DNA from: Bacteroidales bacterium
GTDB taxonomy: Bacteria; Bacteroidota; Bacteroidia; Bacteroidales; UBA932
Reading direction: 5' to 3'
Length of the DNA: 64,000 nt
NCBI GenBank assembly: GCA_017446775.1
Contig: JAFSQE010000022.1
Coordinates: forward strand, 1-64,000
The position numbers were made by a program, and so were the translations under genes. This document shows, one piece after another, positions 1 through 7,565 of the stretch (positions are counted from its first letter, which is position 1; each line of letters opens with the position of its first letter). The notes beneath the pieces were generated by a model that worked only from the letters and a program-made list of their open reading frames with translations, did not search any database and was not told the origin of the DNA.

Positions 1-163
1 CCGCAAGGGCACAAAAAGAAAGACAGACTTCAAAGACAGACTTCAAGTCTACCGGCGCTTTGCGCCGCAGGGGTTTTAGGGGGCAGAGCCCCCTAGTAAA
101 ATAAGTGCCCGCAAGGGCACAAAAAGAAAGACAGACTTCAAGTCTGTCTTTCTTTTTGTGCCC
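1..163. repeat. Hairpin and direct-repeat cluster beside tRNA-Leu
   Basis: A 33-nt sequence at 1-33 recurs exactly at 109-141. A 13-mer (agacagacttcaa) is tandemly doubled at 21-33 and 34-46. Three compact hairpins follow: 54-66 (GGCGC/GCGCC), 77-95 (8-bp stem around AGGGGGC, loop AGA) and 105-120 (GTGCCC, GCAA tetraloop, GGGCAC). A perfect 23-bp inverted repeat spans 115-163 with a 3-nt loop and reaches into the 3' end of the tRNA-Leu gene. The GGGCAC arm at 115-120 can pair with either side. It looks like a dispersed non-coding repeat cut by the window edge; the last hairpin may also end tRNA-Leu transcripts. No protein-coding signal is visible here. Confidence 0.7.
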
Positions 164-242
164 AGAACAGGGCTCGAACCTGCACAATCTTGCGATCACT
201 AGTCCCTGAAACTAGCGCGTCTACCAATTCCGCCATCTGGGC
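159..242 (-). tRNA. tRNA-Leu, anticodon CAG
   Basis: An 84-nt cloverleaf on the minus strand. The 7-bp acceptor stem pairs GCCCAGA with TCTGGGC and the discriminator base is A. The anticodon stem CTAGT/ACTAG closes a TTCAGGG loop, giving anticodon CAG, which reads CUG. The long variable arm and the GGTTCGAGCCC T-arm fit a class II leucine tRNA. The CCA end is not encoded. The 3' end lies within the arm of a 23-bp inverted repeat. Confidence 0.95.
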
Positions 243-254
243 TCTTAGCGGATG

Positions 255-287
255 CAAAGATATGTAAAAAAATCGTTTCGAATCAAA
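255..287 (-). promoter_or_regulatory. Promoter of tRNA-Leu
   Basis: On the minus strand a TATCTTTG -7 box (255-262) matches the Bacteroidota consensus TAnnTTTG. A TTTG -33 element sits at 284-287, 21 nt upstream. The -7 box ends 12 nt before the mature tRNA. Confidence 0.65.
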
Positions 288-293
288 AAAATA

Positions 294-324
294 TTTGCTG
301 ACACAGAAAAAAGTTATACATTTG
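294..324 (+). promoter_or_regulatory. Promoter of tRNA-Asn
   Basis: TTTG at 294-297 and TACATTTG at 317-324 are separated by 19 nt, an excellent fit to the Bacteroidota housekeeping promoter. The -7 box ends 18 nt before the tRNA. Confidence 0.8.
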
Positions 325-342
325 CAGTCCCAAAAGGAAAAT

Positions 343-416
343 TCCTCATTAGCTCAGTTGGTTAGAGCACCTGACTGTTAATCAGGGGGTCCTAGGTTCA
401 AGTCCTAGATGAGGAG
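343..416 (+). tRNA. tRNA-Asn, anticodon GTT
   Basis: A 74-nt cloverleaf with acceptor stem TCCTCAT/ATGAGGA, anticodon stem CCTGA/TCAGG closing a CTGTTAA loop (anticodon GTT), and T-stem CTAGG/CCTAG around TTCAAGT. CCA is not encoded. It is expressed from the promoter just upstream and ends at the hairpin at 421. Confidence 0.95.
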
Positions 417-420
417 CTAA

Positions 421-451
421 GCGGGCGACAGTTCTGTCGCTCGCTTTTTTT
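421..451 (+). terminator. Intrinsic terminator after tRNA-Asn
   Basis: An 11-bp stem GCGGGCGACAG / CTGTCGCTCGC with one G-T pair and a TT loop, followed by seven T. It lies directly behind the tRNA and separates it from the GH3 gene. Confidence 0.8.
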
Positions 452-453
452 CG

Positions 454-461
454 TATATTTG
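454..461 (+). promoter_or_regulatory. -7 box of the GH3 gene
   Basis: TATATTTG matches TAnnTTTG and lies 18 nt before the ATG at 480, immediately behind the tRNA-Asn terminator. No clear TTTG -33 element is seen at the right distance, as that position falls inside the terminator stem. Confidence 0.5.
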
Positions 462-479
462 TGAAACCCAGATTCTTGT

Positions 480-3005
480 ATGTCAATAAAATATCATATC
501 CTGCGGTTGGCGGTTGCCGCGTTATTTGCCCTGCAGCTTTCTTGCTGCGCCGGCTCCGATAAGAAGCCGAGCTATCTGGACACTTCTGCACCTATTGATG
601 CGCGGGTGGATGATTTGCTGGGCAGGATGACCGCAGAAGAGAAGATAAGCATGTTGCGTACTCTGGCACCGCCCATCGAAAGGCTTGGTATTGACAAGTA
701 TTACCATGGGAATGAGGCGCTGCACGGCGTGGTACGGCCGGGCCGTTTTACTGTATTCCCGCAGGCGATAGCGCTGGGCGCGATGTGGAATCCGGAACTT
801 GTAGAGGAGATATCCACGGCGATATCAGATGAGGCGCGAGGCCGCTGGAATGCTCTGGACGGCGGCAAGGAGCAGATGCTGGCTTTTGGAGACCTGCTTA
901 CATTCTGGTCCCCTACGGTGAATATGGCCCGCGACCCGCGCTGGGGCCGCACCCCCGAGACTTATGGAGAAGACCCCTTCTTGAGTGGCAAAACCGGGGC
1001 TGCTTTTGTGCGGGGACTCCAGGGCAGCGACCCGCGCTATCTGAAAGTCGTCTCTACGCCAAAGCATTTTGCCGGCAACAATGAAGAGCACAACCGTGCC
1101 GAGTGTGATGTAAAGGCCTCGGAGAAGATACTGCGCGAATACTATCTGCCCGCTTTTGAGGCTTGCGTAAAGGAGGGCGGGGCAGCATCAACCATGGCGG
1201 CATACAACGCGATAAACGGTGTGCCGTGCACTTGTAATGAGTGGCTTCTGACCGATGTGTTGCGGTGCGACTGGGGATTCGACGGCTATGTCGTGTCTGA
1301 TTGCGGCGGCGTATATCAGATATGGTCGGCACATAATTATACTTCTACCGTAAAAGAGGCGGCGGCATTGGCGCTAAGGGCTGGGCTGGATCTGGAATGC
1401 GGCGATACGGCATATCTGGAACCTTTACAGGACGCCCTTGCAGAAGGGTTGGTGAGTATGGAGGATATAGACCGGGCTGCGGGCCGGGTACTTCGTTCGA
1501 GGATGCGCCTCGGTCTTTTTGACCCCGCGTCGGACAATCCCTATTCCGCCATCAAAGAAGATGTGATTGGCTGCGAAAAGCACCGCGCCCTCGCGCTGCA
1601 GGCTGCCAGAGAGTCGGTGGTGCTGCTTAAGAACAACGGCATCCTTCCGCTGGAAAAGAACTCTGTGAAAAAGATAGCGGTTCTGGGCATCAATGCTGCA
1701 AAGTGCGAACTGGGAGACTATAGCGGCGTGCCCACAATCCAGCCGGTAAGCGTTCTGGATGGCATCAGAAGCAAGGTGGGCGAAGGGGTGGAAGTTCTCA
1801 CGGCCCCCTGGATTTCTATGGATTCCGGCCTCAGCCTGATAGAGCCCGATGCCTTTGTGGGGGGTGTCAAGGCAGAATATTTCCTGGGTACCGGCTTTGA
1901 AAAGAAGACCCTGGAACGCACCGAGCCGTGGATCTTTTTTGAGCCGGACAACCAGGCTCCTGACCCGCTCCAGCCAGTGCACCACATGTCGGCTCGCTGG
2001 ACGGCCGATCTGACGGCTGACATAGAGGGCGAATATCAATTCGTGCTGGATATCAACAACGGAGGATACAGTATGTGGCTGGACGGCGAGCCGATGCCGG
2101 CCAGCTTCAGCAAAACCTTGCGCAAAGGCACCACCCACCGCATAGTGGTGGAATTCAACCACGAGCGCGACTACTGCTGCCTGAAACTCCTGTGGAGGAA
2201 GCCTTCTTCTACTGCATTAACCAAGGCCGGTCTGATGAAGGAAGCTATCGAAGCTGCTGAATCAAGCGATGTGGTGGTGGCCGTGATGGGCTATAACAAG
2301 GGTATCGAGCGCGAGGGACACGATCGCGAAATCCTCACGCTGCCGGCCGACCAGACAGACTATCTCAAACAGATATATGCGGTCAACCAGAATGTAATCC
2401 TGGTGCTTGTGGCGGGCAGTTCCATCTCACTTGAGTGGGAAGACGCCCACCTGCCTGCAATCCTGGACGGCTGGTACGGTGGCGAATATGCGGGAGAAGC
2501 TGTGGCCGACATCCTTTTTGGCGACTATAACCCTGCCGGCCGTCTTCCGCTGACATTCTACCGCTCCATCGACCAGCTGCCGCCGTTCGGCGATTATTCC
2601 GTTACCAACGGCCGCACTTACAAATATTTCCCGGGCGATCCGCTTTATCCCTTTGGCTATGGTCAGAGTTACACCGATTTCGAGTATTCCGACCTCAAGG
2701 TGAAGCAAACGCGCAGCGGATGGGATGTGAAGTTCAAGATAACCAACGTCGGCACTGTGGACGGCGAAGAGGTAGCCCAGGTCTATGTCAGAATGGATGA
2801 CTATGAGGGCGTGGCCCCCATAAAAGAACTGAAGGGCTTCAGGCGGATATCTGTGGCTGCCGGCAATACCGTGCCTGTAACCATCCATATCCCTGCCAAA
2901 GAGTTGCGCTGGTGGAGCGAGCAGGATGGAGCCTTCCGCTACAGTGCAAAAACTCCCCACGTGATGGTGGGGAGCAGTTCCGCAGATATCAGACTGGAAC
3001 AGTAG
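480..3005 (+). CDS. GH3 family glycosidase with PA14 insert, lipoprotein
   Basis: An 841-residue enzyme that should release glucose or xylose from the non-reducing end of beta-linked oligosaccharides outside the cytoplasm. The N-terminus has a hydrophobic stretch ending in the lipobox-like LQLSC, so it is probably lipid-anchored. The GH3 barrel runs from about 35 to 340 with the likely nucleophile Asp274 in VVSDCGG. The second GH3 domain is split by a PA14-type carbohydrate-binding insert at about 463-575 and carries IEREGHDRE near 612 as the likely acid/base region. A fibronectin-III-like tail ends the protein. PA14-containing GH3 enzymes are a known family; substrate specificity is inferred only. 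The gene stands alone, two bases from the convergent nrdG. Confidence 0.92.
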   Translation: MSIKYHILRLAVAALFALQLSCCAGSDKKPSYLDTSAPIDARVDDLLGRMTAEEKISMLRTLAPPIERLGIDKYYHGNEALHGVVRPGRFTVFPQAIALGAMWNPELVEEISTAISDEARGRWNALDGGKEQMLAFGDLLTFWSPTVNMARDPRWGRTPETYGEDPFLSGKTGAAFVRGLQGSDPRYLKVVSTPKHFAGNNEEHNRAECDVKASEKILREYYLPAFEACVKEGGAASTMAAYNAINGVPCTCNEWLLTDVLRCDWGFDGYVVSDCGGVYQIWSAHNYTSTVKEAAALALRAGLDLECGDTAYLEPLQDALAEGLVSMEDIDRAAGRVLRSRMRLGLFDPASDNPYSAIKEDVIGCEKHRALALQAARESVVLLKNNGILPLEKNSVKKIAVLGINAAKCELGDYSGVPTIQPVSVLDGIRSKVGEGVEVLTAPWISMDSGLSLIEPDAFVGGVKAEYFLGTGFEKKTLERTEPWIFFEPDNQAPDPLQPVHHMSARWTADLTADIEGEYQFVLDINNGGYSMWLDGEPMPASFSKTLRKGTTHRIVVEFNHERDYCCLKLLWRKPSSTALTKAGLMKEAIEAAESSDVVVAVMGYNKGIEREGHDREILTLPADQTDYLKQIYAVNQNVILVLVAGSSISLEWEDAHLPAILDGWYGGEYAGEAVADILFGDYNPAGRLPLTFYRSIDQLPPFGDYSVTNGRTYKYFPGDPLYPFGYGQSYTDFEYSDLKVKQTRSGWDVKFKITNVGTVDGEEVAQVYVRMDDYEGVAPIKELKGFRRISVAAGNTVPVTIHIPAKELRWWSEQDGAFRYSAKTPHVMVGSSSADIRLEQ

Positions 3006-3007
3006 TA

Positions 3008-3496
3008 TTACCGTTTTACATTCGGGTCGATGCCCCGCTCCCAGATCAGGTGGGTGATGTCGATGCGCCGGTGCCCCTCTACCTTGTAGAGACGCTGGTT
3101 TGTGGTGCGATGGTTCAACGGCCCCAGTTTTTCTATGTAGGGGCCCAGCTTGATGTAGTTGAACACGCGCCAGTAGGTGCCGGGTACCTCTGTGCGGCCG
3201 GAATAGAGCGCTACCTCTATGTCTGGGTGGTTGTCCCGGATATGCCACGCCAGATCCAGGAAAGAGGCATCGTCCTGCCCTTCGCCAAAGAACAGGAAGC
3301 AGTTCACCCCAAAGTTGTCGGCCAGAAGTTCATCTATAATATCGGTTGTGAGCTCCTCCCCGACATTGGTCTGGAGAAACGGCGAATGGCAGCCCGGGCA
3401 TCGCATCGGGCAGTTACTGACATCTACGGCAAGAGATACCTTGCCGGGTATCTCTTCCAGAACCACAGATGTCGCCTGTGGAACGTATTTAATCAC
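3008..3496 (-). CDS. nrdG: Anaerobic ribonucleotide reductase activating protein
   Basis: A 162-residue radical SAM activase that installs the glycyl radical on NrdD under anaerobic conditions. The iron-sulfur cluster ligands are Cys29, Cys33 and Cys36 in CPMRCPGC, the CxxxCxxC pattern of the superfamily. Length is normal for NrdG. The gene starts 3 nt after the nrdD stop, so the pair is cotranscribed. Confidence 0.95.
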   Translation of the reverse strand: MIKYVPQATSVVLEEIPGKVSLAVDVSNCPMRCPGCHSPFLQTNVGEELTTDIIDELLADNFGVNCFLFFGEGQDDASFLDLAWHIRDNHPDIEVALYSGRTEVPGTYWRVFNYIKLGPYIEKLGPLNHRTTNQRLYKVEGHRRIDITHLIWERGIDPNVKR

Positions 3497-3499
3497 TCT

Positions 3500-5701
3500 C
3501 TAGTTCTCCTCTATGGAAGTGGGGACTTCGCTGGGGTTGTAGTAACGGGCCTTGGCCTCTGTCTGGCGCATCTCGCTGAAAGATGATACCCTCTTGAGGT
3601 AGCCGATGACCCTGGTGAGGTAATCCAGGTTCTTGCCGCCGCACTTGGGGCAAACCTGCAGGGTGTCCTTGCTGATATATCCGCAGTCGTTGCAAACGGT
3701 GTTGCGGCAGTTGAAGGTAAAATAGTTGGTGCCGTAGTGTGCGGCAACGTTCAGAAGCTGGCGGTACTGCTCGAAGCTCAGGTGTTCCTCTACGTTCATG
3801 TGCAGCGCGCTGCCGCCGTCAAGATACTTCACATAGTCCTCTCCGTGCAGCTTGAACTTATCGATCATAGAGAGGCGGGTGTCTTCCGGATTGTAGAAAT
3901 AGGAGCTGTACATGTTGTGGTGAGGCGATACAAAGTATCCGTCGCGCATATCCCACTTGTAGTTCTTGCCGGAGAGGTTCTCGCCAGGTACGAACTCTGT
4001 GTTGAACATGGTGTCTTTGGTCTTGTCCTTTCTGTTGGCCACGTTGATGGTCTCCAGCATCATGTTCACAAAGTCCTTGTAGTCGTTGTTGGGTGAGATT
4101 TCCAGACCCAGGAACTCGGCTGCATCGGTGAGGCCGTTGACGCCCACGGTGAGATACTGTTTGTTCATGGTGATGAAGCCGGCACGGTATACGTCCAGCA
4201 TGTCTGCCTTAAGGAAATCCTTGATAATTTCGTTGAAGGCGGTCTGATACTTGTGGACGGCCTCGGTCTCGTCAGTAACCTCTTCGCGGATATACTGATA
4301 CAGCTTCTCGCGGTCGTATTCTTCAATCGTGAGGGCAACACCGCGCTTCATGTCCACCCGCTTCTCGTTCTTGAAATATTTGATGGCGGCGTTCTGTACC
4401 AGACGGTTGAGGTTGATGGTCATCACGCTCTTAGACCCGGTTGCAACCGATGCGGTACCCATGGAATACTGGTGGGTGGTGTGGTTGTGCCCGTCTTCTT
4501 TCTGGATCTCGTTGCGCAGGCGGCAGCAGCTTGAAAGGCTGTCGGGCGAGTTGGAGATGTAGCAGAAGAAGCTGTGCCCCTTGCTCCACATGCGGGCGGT
4601 GAAATCTGCATACTCCTTGTCGGCATAATCGTCGCCGCCGTCGGTCAGCAGGGCCATGGTCTCTACCGGGAAGGTGAGCACATAGTGGTTGCGCTCTTCG
4701 TTGAACCAGTTCATGAAGTGCTTCTGCAGCCAGCTGAGGGTGTCCCAGATAGGCGCGGTGCCGTCGGGGAAGCGGAAATCGCCGAACACACCCTCGAAAT
4801 AGGGCTTGTCAAAGTAGCCGATGTTCCAGAACACAGTCTGGTAGCCTCGGTTGCCGGCGGGCATGTTCATTGAGTGAACCACCTGCTGGAAGTAGTTGTC
4901 GATAACCTTTACCAAGGTGCGCTGCTTGAGGTTGTTCTCTACGACGGTATCCAGTTTTGTGAGGTAATCGTCGCCGTAGTCCTTGCGCAGGAAGTAATCG
5001 AAGTACATCAGAAACTCGGGAGTTGCGACTGCACCCATGAACTGCGAACTTACGGAATAGACCAGGTTGATAAACTCGCCGCAGAAGCTCTTGAGATCGG
5101 TGGGGGCAACGGACACGCCGCCGAGCTCTTTGAGACCGCTCTCCAGGAACGGGTACATGGTGATGGCTACGCAATAGGGGTAGCCGGGAGTGCCGCTCTC
5201 GTCGTGCTTGTAAAGGACATGGCTCTCAAGGTCTGCCACATACCTGTCGGCCAGTTCGCGGCCGTAGAGCGACTTGATCTTGTCGCGCATGATGTAGCGG
5301 TTCTGCTTGATATTGTTCTCTTTGTAGAGCTCCTGCCCGAGAGTGACAATATTTTTTCTTGTGATGTTGGCGTTGGCGTCGAACTTGGACCCGGTGGCGG
5401 CATTGGAGGCATTGATGTAGTCCTTGATAAAGTCGCGTTTCTTGCGCAGGTCAAGGCCGGAATCAAAGCGCTCGATATACTCGAGGGCTGCCTTCTTGTT
5501 GATGGACATCAGCGACTCCACCACCTGGCGGCGGATCTCCTGGCTGGAGATCTTGTCGTAGATGTAAAGGTTGTCTGTGATGGATACAACTACCTCCTCC
5601 GGGCAATTCTGTCCGGTGGCCATATATGCCTGGCGGATGCCTCTCTTTAACTTTTCGTTGTCGAATTCTTCGTATGTACCGTTGGTCTTTCTAACGTCCA
5701 T
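3500..5701 (-). CDS. nrdD: Anaerobic (class III) ribonucleoside-triphosphate reductase
   Basis: A 733-residue enzyme reducing ribonucleoside triphosphates to deoxyribonucleotides in anaerobic cells. An ATP-cone regulatory domain fills about residues 3-95 and the glycyl-radical barrel follows. Near the end are two zinc-binding pairs, CNDC (670/673) and CPKC (684/687), then RVIGYLKR with the radical glycine at about Gly700. It is the first gene of nrdDG. The 193-bp leader holds an imperfect hairpin at 5735-5767 and a 9-bp palindrome at 5814-5838; I see no sequence that I can call a NrdR box. Confidence 0.96.
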   Translation of the reverse strand: MDVRKTNGTYEEFDNEKLKRGIRQAYMATGQNCPEEVVVSITDNLYIYDKISSQEIRRQVVESLMSINKKAALEYIERFDSGLDLRKKRDFIKDYINASNAATGSKFDANANITRKNIVTLGQELYKENNIKQNRYIMRDKIKSLYGRELADRYVADLESHVLYKHDESGTPGYPYCVAITMYPFLESGLKELGGVSVAPTDLKSFCGEFINLVYSVSSQFMGAVATPEFLMYFDYFLRKDYGDDYLTKLDTVVENNLKQRTLVKVIDNYFQQVVHSMNMPAGNRGYQTVFWNIGYFDKPYFEGVFGDFRFPDGTAPIWDTLSWLQKHFMNWFNEERNHYVLTFPVETMALLTDGGDDYADKEYADFTARMWSKGHSFFCYISNSPDSLSSCCRLRNEIQKEDGHNHTTHQYSMGTASVATGSKSVMTINLNRLVQNAAIKYFKNEKRVDMKRGVALTIEEYDREKLYQYIREEVTDETEAVHKYQTAFNEIIKDFLKADMLDVYRAGFITMNKQYLTVGVNGLTDAAEFLGLEISPNNDYKDFVNMMLETINVANRKDKTKDTMFNTEFVPGENLSGKNYKWDMRDGYFVSPHHNMYSSYFYNPEDTRLSMIDKFKLHGEDYVKYLDGGSALHMNVEEHLSFEQYRQLLNVAAHYGTNYFTFNCRNTVCNDCGYISKDTLQVCPKCGGKNLDYLTRVIGYLKRVSSFSEMRQTEAKARYYNPSEVPTSIEEN

Positions 5702-5734
5702 TGTCGCGTGGTTATTATAAGATTAGTAAAGACA

Positions 5735-5767
5735 AGAAAGCGGGCTGCCGGGGCACCCCGTCTTTCT
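5735..5767 (-). other. Imperfect hairpin in the nrdD leader
   Basis: AGAAAG...GGG at 5735-5744 pairs with CCC...CTTTCT at 5757-5767. It lies 33-66 nt upstream of the nrdD ATG. It could be a 5'-UTR structure; no known riboswitch is recognised. Confidence 0.3.
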
Positions 5768-5813
5768 CTCTCTTTCCGGATGTAAAGTTGCGAAAACTCT
5801 CCCCTCGAACAGT

Positions 5814-5838
5814 TGTTGAAAAATGGAAGTTTTCAACA
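5814..5838. promoter_or_regulatory. Perfect 9-bp palindrome upstream of nrdD, candidate operator
   Basis: TGTTGAAAA at 5814-5822 and TTTTCAACA at 5830-5838 form a perfect inverted repeat around a 7-nt spacer, about 113 nt upstream of the nrdD start. It is not followed by a T-run on either strand, which argues against a terminator. The rest of 5702-5894 is non-coding. Confidence 0.4.
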
Positions 5839-5894
5839 GAGTTACTAACACGGCGCGCTAAAGGCGCCAGGGGGGCGATTTTCAAAAATATGAA

Positions 5895-6785
5895 TTAAAG
5901 TCCTAAAATTTTTTTTGCTTCCGGCGTCAGGTACGCAGCAATCTTGTCGTACGGGACGGTGAATGCGGGCATGCCAAACGCGTAAGCGGCAATTTCGTAT
6001 TGCTGATATACAAATACGAGGCCGTCTGGGGTGGGATAGGGCTGCCATGCGGGCAGGGGAATCAGGTCGCCTTCTGTCAGAAGATAATCTCCCAGGCTGT
6101 CGGCAGCCACCTCCAGGCCGCCTTCGGCAAAATAATCCGTCAGGCCTTCACGAAGCATCGGCTGGATATCCTCTGCACAACCCGGGTCGATAACCTGCGT
6201 CACCCTGCGTCCGCTCTTTCTGTCGAAGGTGATGCCACCAGCTCCGGTTACGCCGCCGTGCGCACCGCCCAGATAGACATAATCCTGAGACTGGAATACG
6301 ACATAATCTTTTGTGTCGGCAATCTTTGCCAGGGAGAACTCATACTCCCAGCCGGGCATACCGGCCAGAATCTCTGCAATCTCCTCTTCTGCCATCTGGT
6401 CGTCTTCTCGCATATAAGACTCCCGCTGGAGGGCATCGTCGGCAGAATCCCTTTCCAGCACTTTCAACGCGTTGTCGAAATAATACTTCAAGTAAGCCTC
6501 GGTATCCTGCCTGTCGCCGGAATAGGGTTCGAACTGCCGGGTCCCCTCAAAAGATACGATATAGCCAAGCTGCCCGTCCAAAACCGCCATAAGCTCCTCG
6601 CGGATTGCACTGGAGGCCTTGTCTGAAGCTGATGGGAGCTCAACCTCGCATGAAAGTGAAGAATGTGCGGTGGTGTCGCTGAAAGCCCATGTCTTTGTGG
6701 GCAGCTGTTTCTTGATGCCTTCGCAGGAACAAAGCAGTGAAGCTGCAAGTGCGGTGGTGAACAGTATGCAGGATATCTTTTTCAT
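5895..6785 (-). CDS. DUF3298/RsiV-like lipoprotein
   Basis: A 296-residue lipoprotein with signal and lipobox ending LLCSC near residue 20. The C-terminal part contains YLGGAHGG, typical of the DUF3298 domain, and the middle resembles the associated DUF4163 region. RsiV, the best studied relative, binds lysozyme as an anti-sigma factor, but this copy has no cytoplasmic anti-sigma segment, so that role should not be transferred. It is the last gene of the twelve-gene minus-strand run, 9 nt after the dipeptidase gene, which suggests a shared cell-wall theme. Confidence 0.8.
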   Translation of the reverse strand: MKKISCILFTTALAASLLCSCEGIKKQLPTKTWAFSDTTAHSSLSCEVELPSASDKASSAIREELMAVLDGQLGYIVSFEGTRQFEPYSGDRQDTEAYLKYYFDNALKVLERDSADDALQRESYMREDDQMAEEEIAEILAGMPGWEYEFSLAKIADTKDYVVFQSQDYVYLGGAHGGVTGAGGITFDRKSGRRVTQVIDPGCAEDIQPMLREGLTDYFAEGGLEVAADSLGDYLLTEGDLIPLPAWQPYPTPDGLVFVYQQYEIAAYAFGMPAFTVPYDKIAAYLTPEAKKILGL

Positions 6786-6794
6786 TAGTGTCGG

Positions 6795-7565
6795 TTATTG
6801 CTTGATTTGCTTTACGGGATAATTGAAATATGTGTCGGGGTAGGGTTCATCTTTTAGGGTGAAGTGCCACCACTCGCTGTCGATGGTCTTGAAGCCGTGA
6901 CGCACCATGGCGCGGCGCAGTATCAGGCGGTTGTTGAATTGTTCTTCGGTTATGGTGCGTCCCTGGGGGCTGGCGCTGTTGTCACCGGTATATTCGCCGG
7001 TGTCGGGGTTACCGCAGAAGTCGGGATGGCTCTCCACTCCAAACCAGTCAAAGGTGCAGCCCATGTCCACGTCGCGTTCCAGATTCATGTCAAACAGGGT
7101 CAGGTCCACGGTGGAGCCTCGGGTATGGCCGCTCTTGGCCATGATGTATTCAAGTTCGAAGAGCAGGCTCTTGTCCACGTCGGGATAGAAGTATCTCCTC
7201 ATAAGGGTGTCGGGAACGTTTGCGGCCCAGCGGACAAAGTGGTCCACGGCGCACTGGGGGCGGTATGCATCAAAGATTTTGATGCGGTATCCCTGCGAAA
7301 TCAAATCGTCGCTCACTGCCTTCAGGGAGTCGGCAGCCTCGCGGGTGAGCAGGGCGGTGGGCTCCAGATAGCCGTCTATGCGTTCTCCCACAAAGTTGTA
7401 GGTGCAGAAATAGCGGATCTCCAGTATCGCGTCGGGGACAACGTCCGTTATAGTAACAAATGCCTTTTCAAAGGCCTTGTCCTCTGCGCTTTTGCATTTG
7501 CAGCCCGCAGCAATGGCGCAGCAGCATATCAGCAGCAAAGCTGAGGTTTTTATCTTATTCATCAT
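6795..7565 (-). CDS. D-alanyl-D-alanine dipeptidase (peptidase M15D, VanX/DdpX type)
   Basis: A 256-residue zinc dipeptidase that cleaves D-Ala-D-Ala, a peptidoglycan building block. The catalytic elements are all visible: Arg102 in YRP, the zinc ligands His147 and Asp154 in SGHTRGSTVD, and Glu/His in EWWHF near 240. A hydrophobic signal ends in AIAAGC (Cys22), so it is probably a lipoprotein in the envelope and serves wall recycling rather than vancomycin resistance; no vanHA genes are near. The start has two consecutive Met codons (7565 or 7562). It overlaps the antiporter gene by 11 nt. Confidence 0.9.
   Translation of the reverse strand: MMNKIKTSALLLICCCAIAAGCKCKSAEDKAFEKAFVTITDVVPDAILEIRYFCTYNFVGERIDGYLEPTALLTREAADSLKAVSDDLISQGYRIKIFDAYRPQCAVDHFVRWAANVPDTLMRRYFYPDVDKSLLFELEYIMAKSGHTRGSTVDLTLFDMNLERDVDMGCTFDWFGVESHPDFCGNPDTGEYTGDNSASPQGRTITEEQFNNRLILRRAMVRHGFKTIDSEWWHFTLKDEPYPDTYFNYPVKQIKQ

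Noticed and set aside
109..242. tRNA-Leu as a phage or island attachment site
   Set aside because: The repeat at the tRNA end is inverted, not a direct copy of the tRNA 3' end, and no integrase gene is in the window.
5845..5880. GGCGC...GCGCC as a terminator after the DUF3298-like gene
   Set aside because: There is no T-run following it on the minus strand and the stem is only 5 bp.
6795..7565. Vancomycin resistance gene vanX
   Set aside because: No vanH, vanA or vanRS nearby, the protein has an export signal, and such dipeptidases are common in wall recycling.
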